Below, one piece after another: positions 21,691 through 34,467 of a stretch of 64,000 nucleotides of DNA. The position numbers and the translations under genes were made by a program. The stretch is from Rhodeus uyekii (Eukaryota > Chordata > Actinopteri > Cypriniformes > Acheilognathidae), in contig JAWRVZ010000055.1 of the NCBI GenBank assembly GCA_037043235.1, forward strand, positions 1,786,001 through 1,850,000. Direction: 5' to 3'. Positions within the stretch are counted from its first letter, which is position 1. Every line of letters starts with the position of its first letter. Below the pieces are notes generated by a model. That model was given only the letters and a program-made list of their open reading frames with translations, had not been told where the DNA came from and searched no databases.

Positions 21691-22064
21691 CAGGGGAAGA
21701 GCCTTCTGTCTTAACCCTGTGTTGACGGCTTAATGTCGACTGGAACTGACCTGTGATCTGATCCGATCGCTGTCCTCAAGCATCCTGCCCCCAGCACGTT
21801 ATCTAATCACCTTTTCATGTTAACAAACTTTATTTAGCCTAGCCAAATATCTATAACAAAATGATAGCCTGTTATAAAAGCCTGCAGTCATATTAAAAGC
21901 ATAACTTTCACTTGATTATACTTACAACCTATTTGGTAAACTATTTATTCTTGTTTGTTTAATCTAATACGACCCCAACGCTGCCATATTTCATTTGTAA
22001 AATTTAACTTTTGTCAAAGTGACGGTAACAAGATAATAAAAAGCAGTGAAAATATTGTCCTTAC

Positions 22065-22130
22065 ATTCTTTGATGGCAGTCCACGAGTCTGAAGTTGATT
22101 CCTCTCACGCGCGTGCTTTCACTAATCCAT
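22065..22130 (-). other. Alternative candidate nme2 first exon
   Basis: A second plausible minus-strand donor, AGAAT|gtaagg, lies at 22065. Upstream of it the sequence becomes GC-richer (cgcgcgtg near 22110), as might be expected near a promoter. There is no coding content. Only RNA evidence could choose between this and the exon ending at 21603. Confidence 0.25.
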
Positions 22131-22976
22131 GATCATCTGCAGTAGCCTAAGTGTTTTATGGAGGGGGGCGGAGACTGATTCCAGCGCTCGTGCATTCAGT
22201 GGTTTTTAATCTTTTGACATCAACATTAAATTGTAATATATATAAATATATATAGCATGTATTCTCGTGTCAACACTGTTTTTAATGGAATTCTGAGCAT
22301 CCACCAGTTATCCACTGGGAACTCATTTAACAGCTCCAGTTAAGCTGCAACATAATCGTATATACTGCACATGGTCATTATCTCCATTTTTGAAATGTAT
22401 TTCCCTGGTGGAAGTTAGATGGTTGAAGATTTGGGACCCATTAGACCATCTGTACAATTAAGAAATATGCATTACATCCTCAGATTCAGCATACTCTATT
22501 GAGTTAATCCTCAGGGGATCATTGCACTGCAGTCATGTCAGTTACTTATATGCACTTCTGTACACTCTTTCCACAGTTCCATTAAACGTTTTATGCAGCT
22601 GCCAGTGCAGGGTCTAATACACACACAGTGTAGAGGGACTTTTGGATCTTGTTGTTACATCACTATTAATTGACCATTTGTAGAGTCTTCAGACAACTTG
22701 CAGTGAAGGCATGCAAGGCAGTTACATTTTAGCCTTGTACAAAAGAGCCTGGAGAGTTGTAGGTCTCAGTCCTATTAAATAGGGCTTAAGTAGTGACAAT
22801 AAATAAAGTGACAAATAATAAATTGTTGTTGCACTGACAATAAAATGAAAAGCAAAAGGGTTAAAAAGAGTGTTCTTTGCTCATAAGTTACACTGAAAAA
22901 GTGAAACAATTACATTTATATAAGTGCACTGTTATATTGGTCTAATCAAAAACGTTTTCATTTATTAATGTAAACT
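22130..22976. other. Intergenic, upstream of nme2; no feature seen
   Basis: AT-rich single-copy-looking DNA with small TA runs. The nme2 promoter would lie near its left edge, but no TATA box or other site can be defended. Confidence 0.3.
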
Positions 22977-23295
22977 TGGTTCCCTGAGATAAAAGGAACG
23001 AACGTTACGTCAGTTTCTGACACAGTTTCTTTTCGTCAAATACTGTTTTAGCACTGTGTCAGTTTCTGACTTTTTTGGGGAACCCAATTCAAGAGCGCCG
23101 TGATACTAACACAGAATGGAAGTCGTACTGCGAGGCCATAGCCTGGGGGCATTTGATGACAAGGGCCCAAAGGCAGGCAAGCAGAGATAGGGACCTAAGC
23201 CGGCCCTGTCCGTTTCGGTGGGCTGTGAATCAGACTTCAGTATTTGGAGAAAAACTGAGTTGTCCTATAAGCATCAGAAACTGACACAATACCAG
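22977..23295. repeat. Possible DIRS-like terminal fragment
   Basis: Begins cttggttccctgagataaaaggaacg, like the ends of the element at 50592-52262 (cttggttccctgaagaggga). It repeats cagtttctgacacag and tcagaaactgacac in both orientations. The short ORF inside has no recognised domain. Confidence 0.4.
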
Positions 23296-25029
23296 TGAAC
23301 AGTATCAAAAGAAAACCATGGTTTCTGGTTTAAACCGGTTTTGTTCAGATTGCAAATTAATTGGTAAAACTAAAAATTCCCCCAAAATGATTATATTGAA
23401 CATTTTGTCTTAATCCAAAATAAAATTGAATGAAGTATAGTATATTAAAAATATTTTTTACATTTCAGTGTACATGCATGCACTCACATACACAGAGATG
23501 TAAAACCATAAAGATTAATTTGTTGCATTAATCAATAAGCAGTGCAACCTGTCCATATAAATACATCTCTACCAAAGTTTTAGTGTACCCAGTCTTTTAT
23601 CCATTAGAAATTTGACCCTGGCATGACAAGAACGATTGTTGATAAGCTCTGTCCAGTTTTAGCAATAATTCATGTTTGCATTCTCAACCCATCATTCCTA
23701 TTTGCAGTCAATGCAGTTTTGGCAACAGAGGGATTTATGGTGCTGACCCTGAGAAAAAGACAAGAAACAAACAACTCAAATGTTCCCAGCAACCTCAGTA
23801 CCCAAACACTCACACTGTGCAGTAAATCATATTACTGACTTTTTTTACACCAGTTATAATAAACAATTTAGCTTTTTGCCTTCGAAATCTCACCCAAATT
23901 TTGCTAATGTGACCACACTTTAACACATATTTGAAAGTGCAGTCTTCTAGTTCATCATGTGTGTAGAATAAGATCTTAACTACTAACTGTAGAGACATAA
24001 TGGCCAGGGTTACTATTTCCACAAATCCTTCCTTCTAACAGAATATGCACTTATCTGACTAAATGGACAAATAATCCTCTACTAATCTTCCTAGCAGTAC
24101 TAGATGGTTCGTATTCCATGTTCTATTTTTACCAGGGCTTAAAGTAAGGATTAAATGAGGTAGCTGCCATGTGGTGGTGTGAAGTATACTGCCTCCTTAA
24201 CTTTGATTTAAGTCACTCTAGATCTTGTCCTTTCTCCTTCAACAGAAATGTTGTCACCTTTTCATACCGTTTTAATACACATTATTGATCTTGTGTGCTT
24301 GGTATGAAACCCTGTTTATTTGTTAGGATACATGATTAATGTGGCAGAATGTCAGTCAATCAGCACAGAAGCATTATGCAATGCTCATTGAGGTCTAACA
24401 ACTTTGATGAGAAATCGCAGGAAATATTAGTAAGTAAAAAGTCTATTGTAAATTACACAATTTTCTCCACTATCTATTTCATTTGCTTAGAATTACATTT
24501 GTACACCAGCAGCTTTATTCAGGTTACTTTGTGTAATTGTAAATCACTGTGATTTTTTTTTTGGTGCTCTAATTTTCCGCATCATTTATTTGACTGAGTT
24601 GTAGGAAGCAGAGTGCACAGAGCCAATAATAAGTAGGTATTCTTAGAGTTTGATTTTCTTTCATTAGAGACTTCATTCAATTATTATAGCGCGCAGAGGA
24701 GATATGCTCTAAAGTTAGAAGACAAACCAGAAAGTAAATGCTTGCTGTTCTTGTTGGCTGGAAACTTTAGTATGACAAAGCTGCAAACTAACCCTCACCC
24801 TTTAAATTATTTGGGGAGTATAAAAACGTAACACGTCTCCAAATGGACACAAGCAGTGCGATGCAACAAAAGTCAATAAAACCCATTATAATCAGTAGTG
24901 TTGTCTACAATGTTTGTCACGTCCAGTGTCGACAAGCAGCTTCTAGTTGCTACTTGATACTTCTAGCTGTTGCTGCTTTCTGCTTCTGGTTCTTTTGTCT
25001 TTGTGCCAGATATGTCAGGTGGAAAGGAA
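23296..25029. other. Intergenic, no feature seen
   Basis: AT-rich sequence with only short unsupported open frames. Confidence 0.3.
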
Positions 25030-25997
25030 TTTTAATGAGTTACCTGGTTAACTGGTGGCTAGACTGGTGGAGCTATGCACACTTTGGCAGTAGTGCAAGC
25101 TTACCAGGCAGATCTACACAAACACCTGGATAAGGGAGTGGGTTTATCTCCTGAAGCAGTCTCTGAACTGTGTATGGCCACAAAAGCAGGCAGCCCACTC
25201 TATTGGCCGGTCCATGGCGCTATGGTGGGGACAAAGGTACATTTCTGGCTTAACTTGCCAGAGATCAAGGAGACAGATAAAGCTGTACTCCTTGATGATC
25301 CTGTCTCGCCCCATGGGCTGTTTGGCACTGGTTTGGCACTGGTGAGAATGCAGTTGGCTGTCTTCGGGAAGCATATCCCTTGGCGGGTTTCAGCCAACTA
25401 AGTCATCTGCGCCTTTTTCTGTAATAGGTAGGTAGCAAAGGCGTTGCAATCGGAGAAGGTCGTACACAGATCGGGGACCAGTGGGTGTAGTGAAGAAAGA
25501 GGACATTGACTGAATGGGGCCGCTGCTGAAATCCTCACCCCCTTGTTTCATTTCTTTCAGGTCCTGCTAGATCTTCTGTTCCCTTTCCAGGAACAAGTTC
25601 CTGGGGAGAGGAGCAAAATGCGAGAGTGGATAAAGCAAGCTCTCCTTCTAAGGAACTCTAAGGAGAAAAAAAAGGGAGTGATCGAGTGGGGTCACTGCTT
25701 AAGTTCTCACCCCTCTTTTCATTCCTTTCAGCTCCTCGTAGACTGTCCGTGTCCTTTCCAGGAACAAATTCCTAGTGAAAAGATTGTGGCTAAAGCTAGC
25801 TCTCCTTCTGAAGAACCGGGGATGAGGCACATCAAGTCACACACAGATCTAGGCGGTCTAAAGTGAGGTCATTCCTCGCCTGAAGAGTGAGCTATAATGC
25901 TTACTATATCCCAAGAAACAGGCTGTTTTGGTGGCCCACTCATCTGCCGACAGGATAATGACTCGGGGGTAAGGCCTCTGAGCTTTAGTGCTTAGAT

Positions 25998-26358
25998 CAG
26001 GGGTCGGGAACCTATGGCTCGCGAGCCATATATGGCTCTTTTGATGGCTGCATATGGCTCTTTTGACGCCGCCGCCCGTCGACAGATACTTCCGCGTTCG
26101 GAGGACAGGCAGATCGCGCCGCCGCACCCGCGTTACTTCCGCGTTCGGAGGACAGGCAGATCGCGCCGCCGCACCCGCGTTACTTTCGCGTTTGGAGGAC
26201 AGAGACATCGCGCCGCACACCCCAACTCCCCCCCCCCCCCCCCCCCCGCCCCCCCCCCGGTCGACAGATCGACCGCTTCGGACTATGGCTCTTCACAGCT
26301 TCATATTTAAAAAAAAAGGGTATATGGCTCTCTCAGACAAAAAGGTTCCCGACCCCTG
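25998..26358. mobile_element. Non-autonomous hAT element with 8-bp target duplication
   Basis: The ends caggggtcgggaac and gttcccgacccctg are perfect inverted repeats. They are flanked by gcttagat on both sides (25990-25997 and 26359-26366), the 8-bp duplication expected for hAT. Internal tatggctc motifs occur on both flanks of a GC-rich core that contains a 47-bp tandem repeat. Confidence 0.95.
26088..26219. repeat. 47-bp GC-rich tandem repeat, about 2.8 units
   Basis: Units start acttccgcgttcggaggaca at 26088 and 26135. The first two are identical over 47 bp, and a diverged, shortened third unit starts at 26182. A C-run follows at 26227-26259. The GC content contrasts sharply with the surroundings. 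Confidence 0.93.
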
Positions 26359-26428
26359 GCTTAGATTGTTACATGTAGTTCGAGAGCAACAAGCAGGCAT
26401 TGGTCAGCATGGCATATGGCATCCCCAT

Positions 26429-26694
26429 CAGTGGCGGACCGAGCAAATACGGGGCCCTAGGCAAATTTTGAAAAAACCCTCCCCTCCCGAAAAATGAAAG
26501 TAAAAGTCCGATCAAGGCCTGTATGTCTGGTAGAAAACGTAGCGGTTTGTGAGCGCGATGCTCGGTTGTTGACAGGGAAGTGGAAGTGCGCGATGCTTTG
26601 TTGTTGACAGAATCACGATTTTATTTGGGGGCCCTTGTAGGTTCGGGGGCCCTAGGCAATTGCCTACACTTGCCTAATGGTAAGTCCGCCTATG
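26429..26694. mobile_element. Second non-autonomous hAT-like element with 8-bp target duplication
   Basis: Left end cagtggcggac, right end gtccgcctatg (inverted, two mismatches), flanked by atccccat at 26421-26428 and 26695-26702. The interior has gcgcgatgct…gttgttgacag twice and ggggccctaggcaa on both sides in inverted style. 266 bp, non-coding. Confidence 0.9.
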
Positions 26695-26799
26695 ATCCCC
26701 ATAGCATCAGCAGGTGACACCGTGTACAAGTTCCCTCAAAAGGGAACATCTAGGGTTATTAATGTCACCCCTGTTCCTTGAGAAAGGAAAGGAGGTGCT

Positions 26800-28661
26800 G
26801 CTTCGTGTTGCCATGCTTCTGCCATGCTTGGGCATCTTCCTTCAGACAATACGAATATGATGACTGATATGATTCTCTCAGGCAGCCTTCTTATACGCTA
26901 GTCATTGCATCAACCATTGTATGGCATATTTGTATACGTGCCTCAAACACTGGGATCCACGTAGTCATGGATTGATCATGAACAATTTGTTCATTTTGAA
27001 CAAATCTTTAATTAAAGTATTTTTAAATCTTTATAGATCTTCGTTAATTTTGTGTTGACTGCGCATGCAAAACATCCCATAGTTTCTGTAGAGGAAACAG
27101 AAACAATTTGGTAATCTGTGGATTCTTTGGGTGAGAGTAATTCAATTATCCTGTAACAGCCTCATAGGCTCTGTTACCGAAATGATTAGTTCACTTTCCG
27201 ATTCTTAAGGTCTGAGCATGTGAAGTGACAGTCGTATTGAATGCAGAAATTAGTTATTATTTCCCAACCTTCTTTACAAACAAGCATATAGTAAAAAAAA
27301 AAAAAAACTCTTACATTTACATAATGCATTTTGGTCTCAATTTTCCTATAATTAATTGAAAACGCAAACAACTTTACTGAGGAAATGTACACTTACAACA
27401 CATGTCCAAACGGAAAGCTGAAGAGAGGTAAACCAACTGCACTATAGTGGTCTTTTGTGACATTTGAATTCTCCACTGTATTGCCATCTCATGCATAATA
27501 CAGTGGATTAAAATAATTAATTCAAATGAATAATGCATAGATAGGCTCAGAAACCAATGGCATTGACGCCATACTCCATCCACATCAGTCAATCATCTCA
27601 CTTTTCGTGATGTTGGTTCAACTTTGCTTTTTAAACCAGAAGAGCACTGTTTTCATTGAAGTGCAATCAACATCTCAAAAAATTGTTTTAGGGTTTCATG
27701 ACCAACTAAAACTTCCGGAAGTCAGAAACAGCCGCCTTCTATCAACCAGCATCCTTAAAAAAGCTTTGAACAATTCAGAACATCAGTGGAGAAAGACATA
27801 TAGATAAAATAACTGGTGGTAAAGTAACTTAATTTGTTTCATACTAACAGAAAAATACACCGGGATAACCTGGCTTTTCTTATGACCCTCGAGATTCGCA
27901 GCATAATTAAGGTATGCAAAACATGCCCGCACTAAGACGTGATTGGTCAAAGGTAGTTTGTGACGTAAGAAACACCTGCGATTTCAAATCGCGATTTTGA
28001 GACTGTCTTTGGTTCACTGGAGATTTAAGGAGAAAATACTCAGTAATGGTTACCCGCTTTGATTCCACTTAAAGCCACACGAGGGCGATGTATAGACATT
28101 GCAGTCATTCCAGGTGTCTTCATCTCCCAATTCTTGGCCTGCCAAACACACATCGTCAGAGCAATCTAGCTGTTGATGGATCCTCATTCAGCTGCCCTCC
28201 TGCATGGATGAATTCGGGAGAACTGTAGATGAGGACTGCCATATGGCTGGTAATTTACTGTGATTTACATATAAATTGGTATAAAAAGAGAACTCCCATC
28301 CGTTCACACTTAACTTTCCTCTTGTTCCACTCCTTGCTCGTTTTAGTCCACTCTTCTTGAACGGGTAGCTGGGTACAAGTTTAGAGCTGAGACTTTCAAA
28401 AACCTGATCGAGTTCAGTTTGTAGTGTTTTTTTAATCTAACTAATAATGGCGACACAAAACAGATGTTATTATCATGTTTATAATTGTAAAACCTTCATA
28501 TATTTAAATAATTATAAACACAAATTTGTGATAATAGAAGAAAATCGAATAATAGTCAATTACGTATGACATATTTGGTTCACATTTATTATTATTTAGA
28601 CGTATTTCCTTTTTATGTTAATTATTGTTTACTCTTGTCCTAGACCCAGAAATTACTCTTA

Positions 28662-28662
<1 letters not shown>
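26800..28662. other. Intergenic, no feature seen
   Basis: AT-rich, with an A-run near 27294 and short unsupported frames. Confidence 0.3.

Positions 28663-28720
<58 letters not shown>
28663..28720. repeat. (TA)n microsatellite
   Basis: About 57 bp of alternating TA. Confidence 0.96.
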
Positions 28721-28722
<2 letters not shown>

Positions 28723-28764
28723 AATATGAATGATCATGTTTAAAAATATGATGATCAATTATCA

Positions 28765-29925
28765 ACACTGTTCAGGGTTCGTAGCTGTCATTGAAAACTG
28801 GAAAAGTCAGGGAATTTTTTAGTGTCTTGAAAAATCATTGAAATGTCATGGAAAATTGTAATTTGTCAAGAAAGTCATTGAAATGTCATTAAATTTGTCT
28901 TTCGTCTCTATTTATTTTTTCACTTCGTTCTTTTTTCTTTTTTTCTTTACTTAAATCCATCCGAAATCTTTTTATTTCTCAACGGTCGGCACTTCCGCGT
29001 TTGTAAATTGACGAATGACAGTCAGCGCCGCCTGTGAGAAGCGCGAGGAACCTCATTCAGCAGTTGCAAATGGCGCATTTGACCGTTCCGTTCGACTATT
29101 GTCATTCAAATACTATGCCGGGGGCGTCAGTGTTATACAAAGATTGGCTTCAGGCTGTGGATGGCGATCCTACATTGCTAGAGGTATGTCAACACCTTCG
29201 CCAGGTTTTATAAGCTGGATGTTCCATCTCTGGCTTCTCAAGTGCTTTCGGCGAGTAATTGAATAAATTATTCCTGGGATGTTGCTACTTTTCTCATGAT
29301 ACAGTTGTTACCGCTTTTGCTGTTGACGCTGGGGTTTCTGTACAGTAGTTTGTGCTTATGTGCTCACTGTCGCCGCTTTGCCGTTGACGCTATGCTCTCA
29401 CATTAGTTTTGCTTAAATGCTCTCTGAATAGTCGTGTCTAATGATGTTACGTCTGACAACGACGCTCCGAAGCTTGCTTCAAACTCGAACGGTCCTTGCA
29501 ATGAACCACTGCTTCGGAGCTTGTGTCATTACGTCACTAGTCACGTGAAAATGACGTTTGAAGCAAACACACTGCTTCACTTCGGCAGTGAACCACCTGA
29601 CTCTGACAGCCCGATCCAGTGTTGACGGGTTTGAAACCGGGCGGCTGTATTTCTTATAAAAGTGAAACCAAACCATGGGTTGTAGTAGACGGTGTTTGCA
29701 TTGGCGTTATTGTTGAGGAGAGTGGATTGAGTTTATTTTAGTGTTGTATATTCAAAGCAATATATCCTCATTTATATCAGCTTTCTAAACTGTTTTTGTG
29801 TACTCCTGCATCATCTGTTCCATGCGAGAGGATATTCTCTAAAGCTGCTGATTTTTTTTTAAAGAATTCGCCTTTCACCAAAGACTGGAGAAAATAATAT
29901 TTCTGAATAAAAACCATACCGTTTA
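28765..29925 (+). pseudogene. hAT transposase relic (C-terminal dimerisation region)
   Basis: Near 29800-29860 the plus strand reads YPHLYQLSKLFLCTPASSV then PCERIFSKAADF. This matches the hAT C-terminal motif LSK.…TPASSVPCERVFS. The motif is followed after a T-run by sequence resembling RLSPE…. The upstream block 28770-28900 has cagggttcgtagctgtcattg and repeats of tcattgaaatgtcatggaaa, as in some fish hAT ends. Most of the transposase is missing or unreadable. Confidence 0.6.
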
Positions 29926-31489
29926 ATGAACACTTTGTCTAAGCCTTCTGAATGTACCCAAAGCACACCCTCTATAAGGTTTCAGAAATGACGTGAAGGG
30001 GAGGACTTGCTAAATGGGAATGTGCATTTTGATGCACATTTGATTTTTTTTTTCCCCACTTTTGACCCCACCAGATATGCAGCTTGGGATCATTTTGATG
30101 CAGGAGAATTTTGTAAAAATGGTCAAATTTTGCAAGAACAAAGATAAATATTGTCAATTGTATTTTAAATATAAAATGGCTTTAACTTTATTTTAGTTTA
30201 TTTTCAAGTGTCAAATAAGTATTTATTTTACTAAAGTTCTCTGAATAAAAGATAGGACAATCTGATTATGACCCCTTGAAAATTGTCAACAAGGGTTAGA
30301 TGACCCCTGGTTTTCAAAACCTATTGAAATCCATGGATGGGACTTCAGACTGTTTTATGTGTTACTAATTATTTGTATTGTAGTGTACGCTATTTTTCAA
30401 GGGACTATCAGTCTGGCGTTTTGAATGTGTTTGTGATGGACTGAGAAAGACATTACAGCATTTCGGGTAAGCTATATAATCAAAGCCGCTTTAAAGCAAT
30501 ACACCAATGTTAGCAAAAAAACCCAAAATAAAACCCCGTTAAGCTGCAGTATTCAGGGATGGAGACCAGGGGAAATTTCTTTAAATGGATTTCAATGAAG
30601 AAGAGGCTTCATTAGACTGAATAAACTGCGTTTGTGGGAAAACAGCTTATAATTTAATAATTTCGACAGCCTGTTGGCTAATCTTTAACATGTTTGCCAT
30701 TACCCATTTGTTTTGAATTGATGTATTTTAACTGAAAAAATGCTGTTTTATAAGAGGAGTCAAAGACAGTTTTGTAGGATTAAGTTTACTGGAACTCATT
30801 CATTTCTATGTATCTGCAAGTAGTAGTTGACTGTTGTACAACTCAATTCAGTGGCATCAAGACTGTAATGTGATCATTGTGGTATCATTGCACACATGAT
30901 ACAAGTTAGTAATTATACTTTCTCCAATGGTAGAGCCACAGATCCTCTTATCTCTCAATAATAAGACCATCTCTGATATAATGCTTGCAATTATTAGAGT
31001 GCATTCTGGGCCATAAGGGTTTGTAGGCAATATTAGTCCTTAAGCAATTATGGGTGCACACATTGAAAATCTATTGTAAACAAGTATGACATCCAGATAC
31101 CTTTGGTTTACTTTATTCAGTGTACTGTGAAATCTAATCTTGTTGTGATGCCTTAAATCTGTTGTGTTAAATGGCTCCAAGATCAGGCCTGAGAAACTTG
31201 TAATGGACCATTCCACTTTTTTCCTGAGTGCTGCCATGATGGATTCTAACTTTCGTTTGTATGCTGTTTTGTTGCGGTCTCCATAAGAACCCATTGGTTC
31301 AAAACAAGGTAAAAGAAGAGTAACTGTTTAAATTAAACTATTTGAAGATTACTAAACATTAAAATGGGCACGGGACATAAGCTGTGCTGTTGTTATCTAA
31401 CACAACAACAGCAATAAACTGAGGAAATTCTTGGAATGTGTGTATTTTGAGTACCAGCAAATCTGAAAAGAGTGTCTGTATACGATGTC
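29926..31489. other. Intergenic, no feature seen
   Basis: AT-rich. No repeat ends or protein motifs recognised. Confidence 0.3.
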
Positions 31490-31490
31490 T

Positions 31491-32151
31491 AAGGGCCAGT
31501 CCACAAGGAGACGCGTATCACTGTATACGCATACGTTTTTTATCGAATTGCCGTTTTGTCCACACGGATCCGGCGTTTTGGGAGACTGAATCCGCTCTCT
31601 TTTGAGACCGGGTCCTAAAGTGGATAGATCTGAGAGCGACACCGTTGCAGTCTCGTGTGGACAGCCAATCCGTATATTTTGTCAAAACGACGATGTCATC
31701 ACATCACGTGTCGGCTGCGTCACACGTAACCGCAACAGTGTTGCCAGATTGGACTGAAGATTTCCAGCTCCCATTTAAAAAAATACCAGCCCAAAGTGCG
31801 TACTCTTATAAATAATGAAAAATGTTGAGCGATTTTTATGCATCAAAAACAAGCCCAAATTTTATCAATCAGCCCAATGCATTTTTTCCCGGTCGGACGT
31901 GACCAAAAGGTAACTAGCAATCTGGCAACACTGAACAGCAACAACAGTGCGCATGCTCTCAAAGTCTTCTTCTCTGTGTATAGTGTATATCTGTGGCAGA
32001 ATTACAGCGCCCCATTCTGGTCTGGCATATATACTACACCGTTTTCAGTCGGTTTTTAGTGGTCTTGTGTGGATGCTGATATTTCTTGCGCCGACGCCGT
32101 GTTTATGATCGGATAGGGAATGCACTGGCTTCGTGTGGACGTGGCCTAAGA
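31491..32151. mobile_element. Inverted-repeat DNA element with ctaagggccagtccaca ends
   Basis: Left end ctaagggccagtccacaagg and right end tgtggacgtggcctaag are imperfect inverted repeats. Further inverted matches lie inside (cacacggatc…, gtgtggatg…). Non-coding. It carries a nested 198-bp element. Confidence 0.7.
31736..31933. mobile_element. Nested short hAT-like MITE
   Basis: Left end cagtgttgccagattgg, right end gcaatctggcaacactg, inverted over about 16 bp with one extra base. The flanks aaccgcaa (31728-31735) and aacagcaa (31934-31941) form an 8-bp duplication with one mismatch. Confidence 0.85.
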
Positions 32152-32370
32152 CTAACAAGAGAAAATAATCTCTTAAGTTAAAACACTCGCTGTAAAAGGT
32201 ATATGTGTGCTCTTATCATTTTGTGGCCAAAACCCTCCAAACTTCACCTGATCTGGGGATCTCTTTGTAGGATATGAGTGCCCATCTGTTTTTACTTTGG
32301 GCAGCTTTGTCATCCACATACTCATTATAATGTGATGGGTGATGCACTGACAAAAGACTTGCAATTGCGA

Positions 32371-32660
32371 TACAGTGATCCCTTGTTTATCACGATTAAT
32401 GTGGAGCGGAACCTCCCGCGATTGGTGAAAATCCGCGAAGTAGGATCAGCCAATCAGCTCACGGGATACATCCACTCGTGCTCTCAATGGTCGATCTCGT
32501 GCTGGGAACCAATCACGTGCCTTGTCCGAGTGCCTGTGGGTGTGTACAAAGCCTCTGAGAGAGTTTCTCTCTTTGTCTGGCATCCTGGGAAACCGTTTCT
32601 CTCGCATCACTTGAAACAACACTGCTTTCCGCAATATGGCTGCCGATATGACTTTAACAT
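32371..32660 (+). repeat. pogo/Tigger-like terminal fragment
   Basis: Begins tacagtgatcccttgtttatcacg and continues ggaacctcccgcgattggtg, a typical Tigger-type end. No matching right end was found nearby, so it is probably truncated. Confidence 0.5.
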
Positions 32661-33623
32661 TTAACATTACATTATCAGCTCATAAAATGCACTAATTTGA
32701 CTAGAAACATCGGAGACCAGAAATGCTAATAATTCCACTCACTATAACTTGGGTGAGACTTCTGGGTTCAGGAAGAAGTGGGATATTTGTGCATCAGTCA
32801 AGTCAAAGTATAGAAGTTTATTGCAAAAGTGGCATTTTTATTATAATATATGTAGAGCACAAAAGCAAATGGGTTTTTATTTATTTCAACTTTAAATAGA
32901 TACAGAATATTTTTTGTGTATTTATAGAATGTATTGTGACTTTTCAGTAGGGATAAACGTAAGGGTGGTTTCATGACTTCTAAGAATGTATTACCAACTG
33001 TGTAAAGATTTTTTGATTGCACTTTTTAAACGATAATGCTTATTGCTGTATCATGCACTGAGAGTTTTGCTGTGGTGTCTAGACAATCCATCTGTGCTCT
33101 ATCTGTCTGCATTTGCTAGTGTATTCCCAAAAGTCAGAGAGTTGGATAAGGAAGGTGAGCAGTCATGTCAACAGCTTAATTTCTATCACAGCGGCCTACT
33201 TTACGCCCGGACTGATGAAAAAAAAAAAACAAGATTATATTTTTGAGTAACAGCGCTAAGAAGAGGGTGACTGATGCGGCACTGTCAGAAAGCTCGAACA
33301 CAGCAGCGGCACAGTGATATTTTCATCACTTTTGTGGCAAAGTTGTCATGCCAGTTGCAAGTTATCAATGAAGCTTATTGGCCTGGGTTCTTCATCACAT
33401 ACAGTTAGGTATTACAGAAATTGGATTGTGCATGCAAGATGGAGACAGAGTGAAAGCGAGTGTGGAGGTTAAAGATGTGATTTTGAGAGTAAATGTCATT
33501 TTGCATAATGATTGCCAAGTACATTTGTGGTGCAGAGTCAGATTTACATAAAGCTTAGAGGTTATACTACATGTCCAAATAGTAAATTAAGTGACTGACA
33601 AAAAGGTTTATTTAAATTGTAAA
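32661..33623. other. Intergenic, no feature seen
   Basis: AT-rich. No element boundaries or coding motifs recognised. Confidence 0.3.
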
Positions 33624-34467
33624 TACAGTAATGCCTTGGTTTACGAGTTTAATTCGTTCCTGCTTATTTATTTTAATTCGTTCGTACTGCTTATATATTT
33701 CACTACATTGTAGCGTTGCTTCTTTTAATAACCAGACAGGTTCCTTCTCATTCAGAGATTTTATTGAGAACTATCGGATTGCGGTTCTGGCTTCAACCCA
33801 CGCCGTACATAACAGAAGAATCAAAACTATCTCTGCTTCAGAGCTCTCTCTAATCCCTCAGAACTCCACTCTCTCTAGCGCCGACTGAAACCCCGCCCTC
33901 TTAAAGTGACAAGACTGTTAACTTAACACTTATTAAACACATCAGATTAACTAGTTCCTTCAACATTTGTAACAATATTACAACGTGAAGAATAGCGATC
34001 ACAATAAATGCAACAACACGAGGTAAAACCGCTGTAAATCACTTATGTATATGATCTGTACAGAGTTATAACTGTTATAGTATGCTGTTCTCTTAAAGTG
34101 TATGACCCTTTAAGAACGTCATTGGGTGCGTTGGACTGTGAACACATGTGAGTCTCATTAGTATGCAATGTGTGGTGTTGGTAACATGCTCCATTAATAA
34201 AGTTTCATCATATTCACATGTAATCATATTCACAACAACATATAAAATAATGCACTGTGGTGAATGATGCACCCATATTGAGAGACACTGAGAGAATGAA
34301 CGAATTTAGGGGTGATAAAGGGATCTTTTCGACGCAAAACTGCGCATGGGTGAGGGAAATTTTTTCTCGTACACCGAGACAATGCTCGTACACCGATTTG
34401 ACCCTCCATGCTCGTACACCGATTTGCTCGTATACCAAGTCGCTCGTAAACCGAGGTATTACTGTAC
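33624..34467. mobile_element. Inverted-repeat DNA element with acagtaatgcc ends
   Basis: Left end tacagtaatgccttggtttacg, right end cgtaaaccgaggtattactgta, with TA at both borders. The inner side of the right end repeats gctcgtacaccga three times. About 840 bp, no transposase. Related in its ends to 5242-5794. Confidence 0.8.

Larger units (their letters stand above)
25030..26800 (+). pseudogene. DIRS-like retroelement relic (gag-like piece)
   Basis: The frame 25075-25401 reads AYQADLHKHLDKG, LSPEAVSELCMATKAG, FWLNLPEIKETDKAVLLDDP and VSPHGLFG. This is the pattern of the gag-like ORF of fish DIRS retroelements (…LWLNLS.IK..DK.FLLDAP.SPSGLFG). Downstream are short direct repeats (two ttccaggaacaa…ttcct blocks at 25590 and 25770) and an end-like segment, agttccctcaaaagggaac, near 26730. 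Two hAT elements have inserted into it. There is no intact reverse transcriptase or recombinase. Confidence 0.65.

Noticed and set aside
26088..26219. Direct repeats that might suggest a CRISPR-like array
   Set aside because: The units are contiguous without spacers and lie inside a transposon of a vertebrate genome.
26014..26497. Pro/Arg-rich ORFs of 98 and 147 codons
   Set aside because: They arise from the GC-rich tandem repeat and C-run inside a hAT element.
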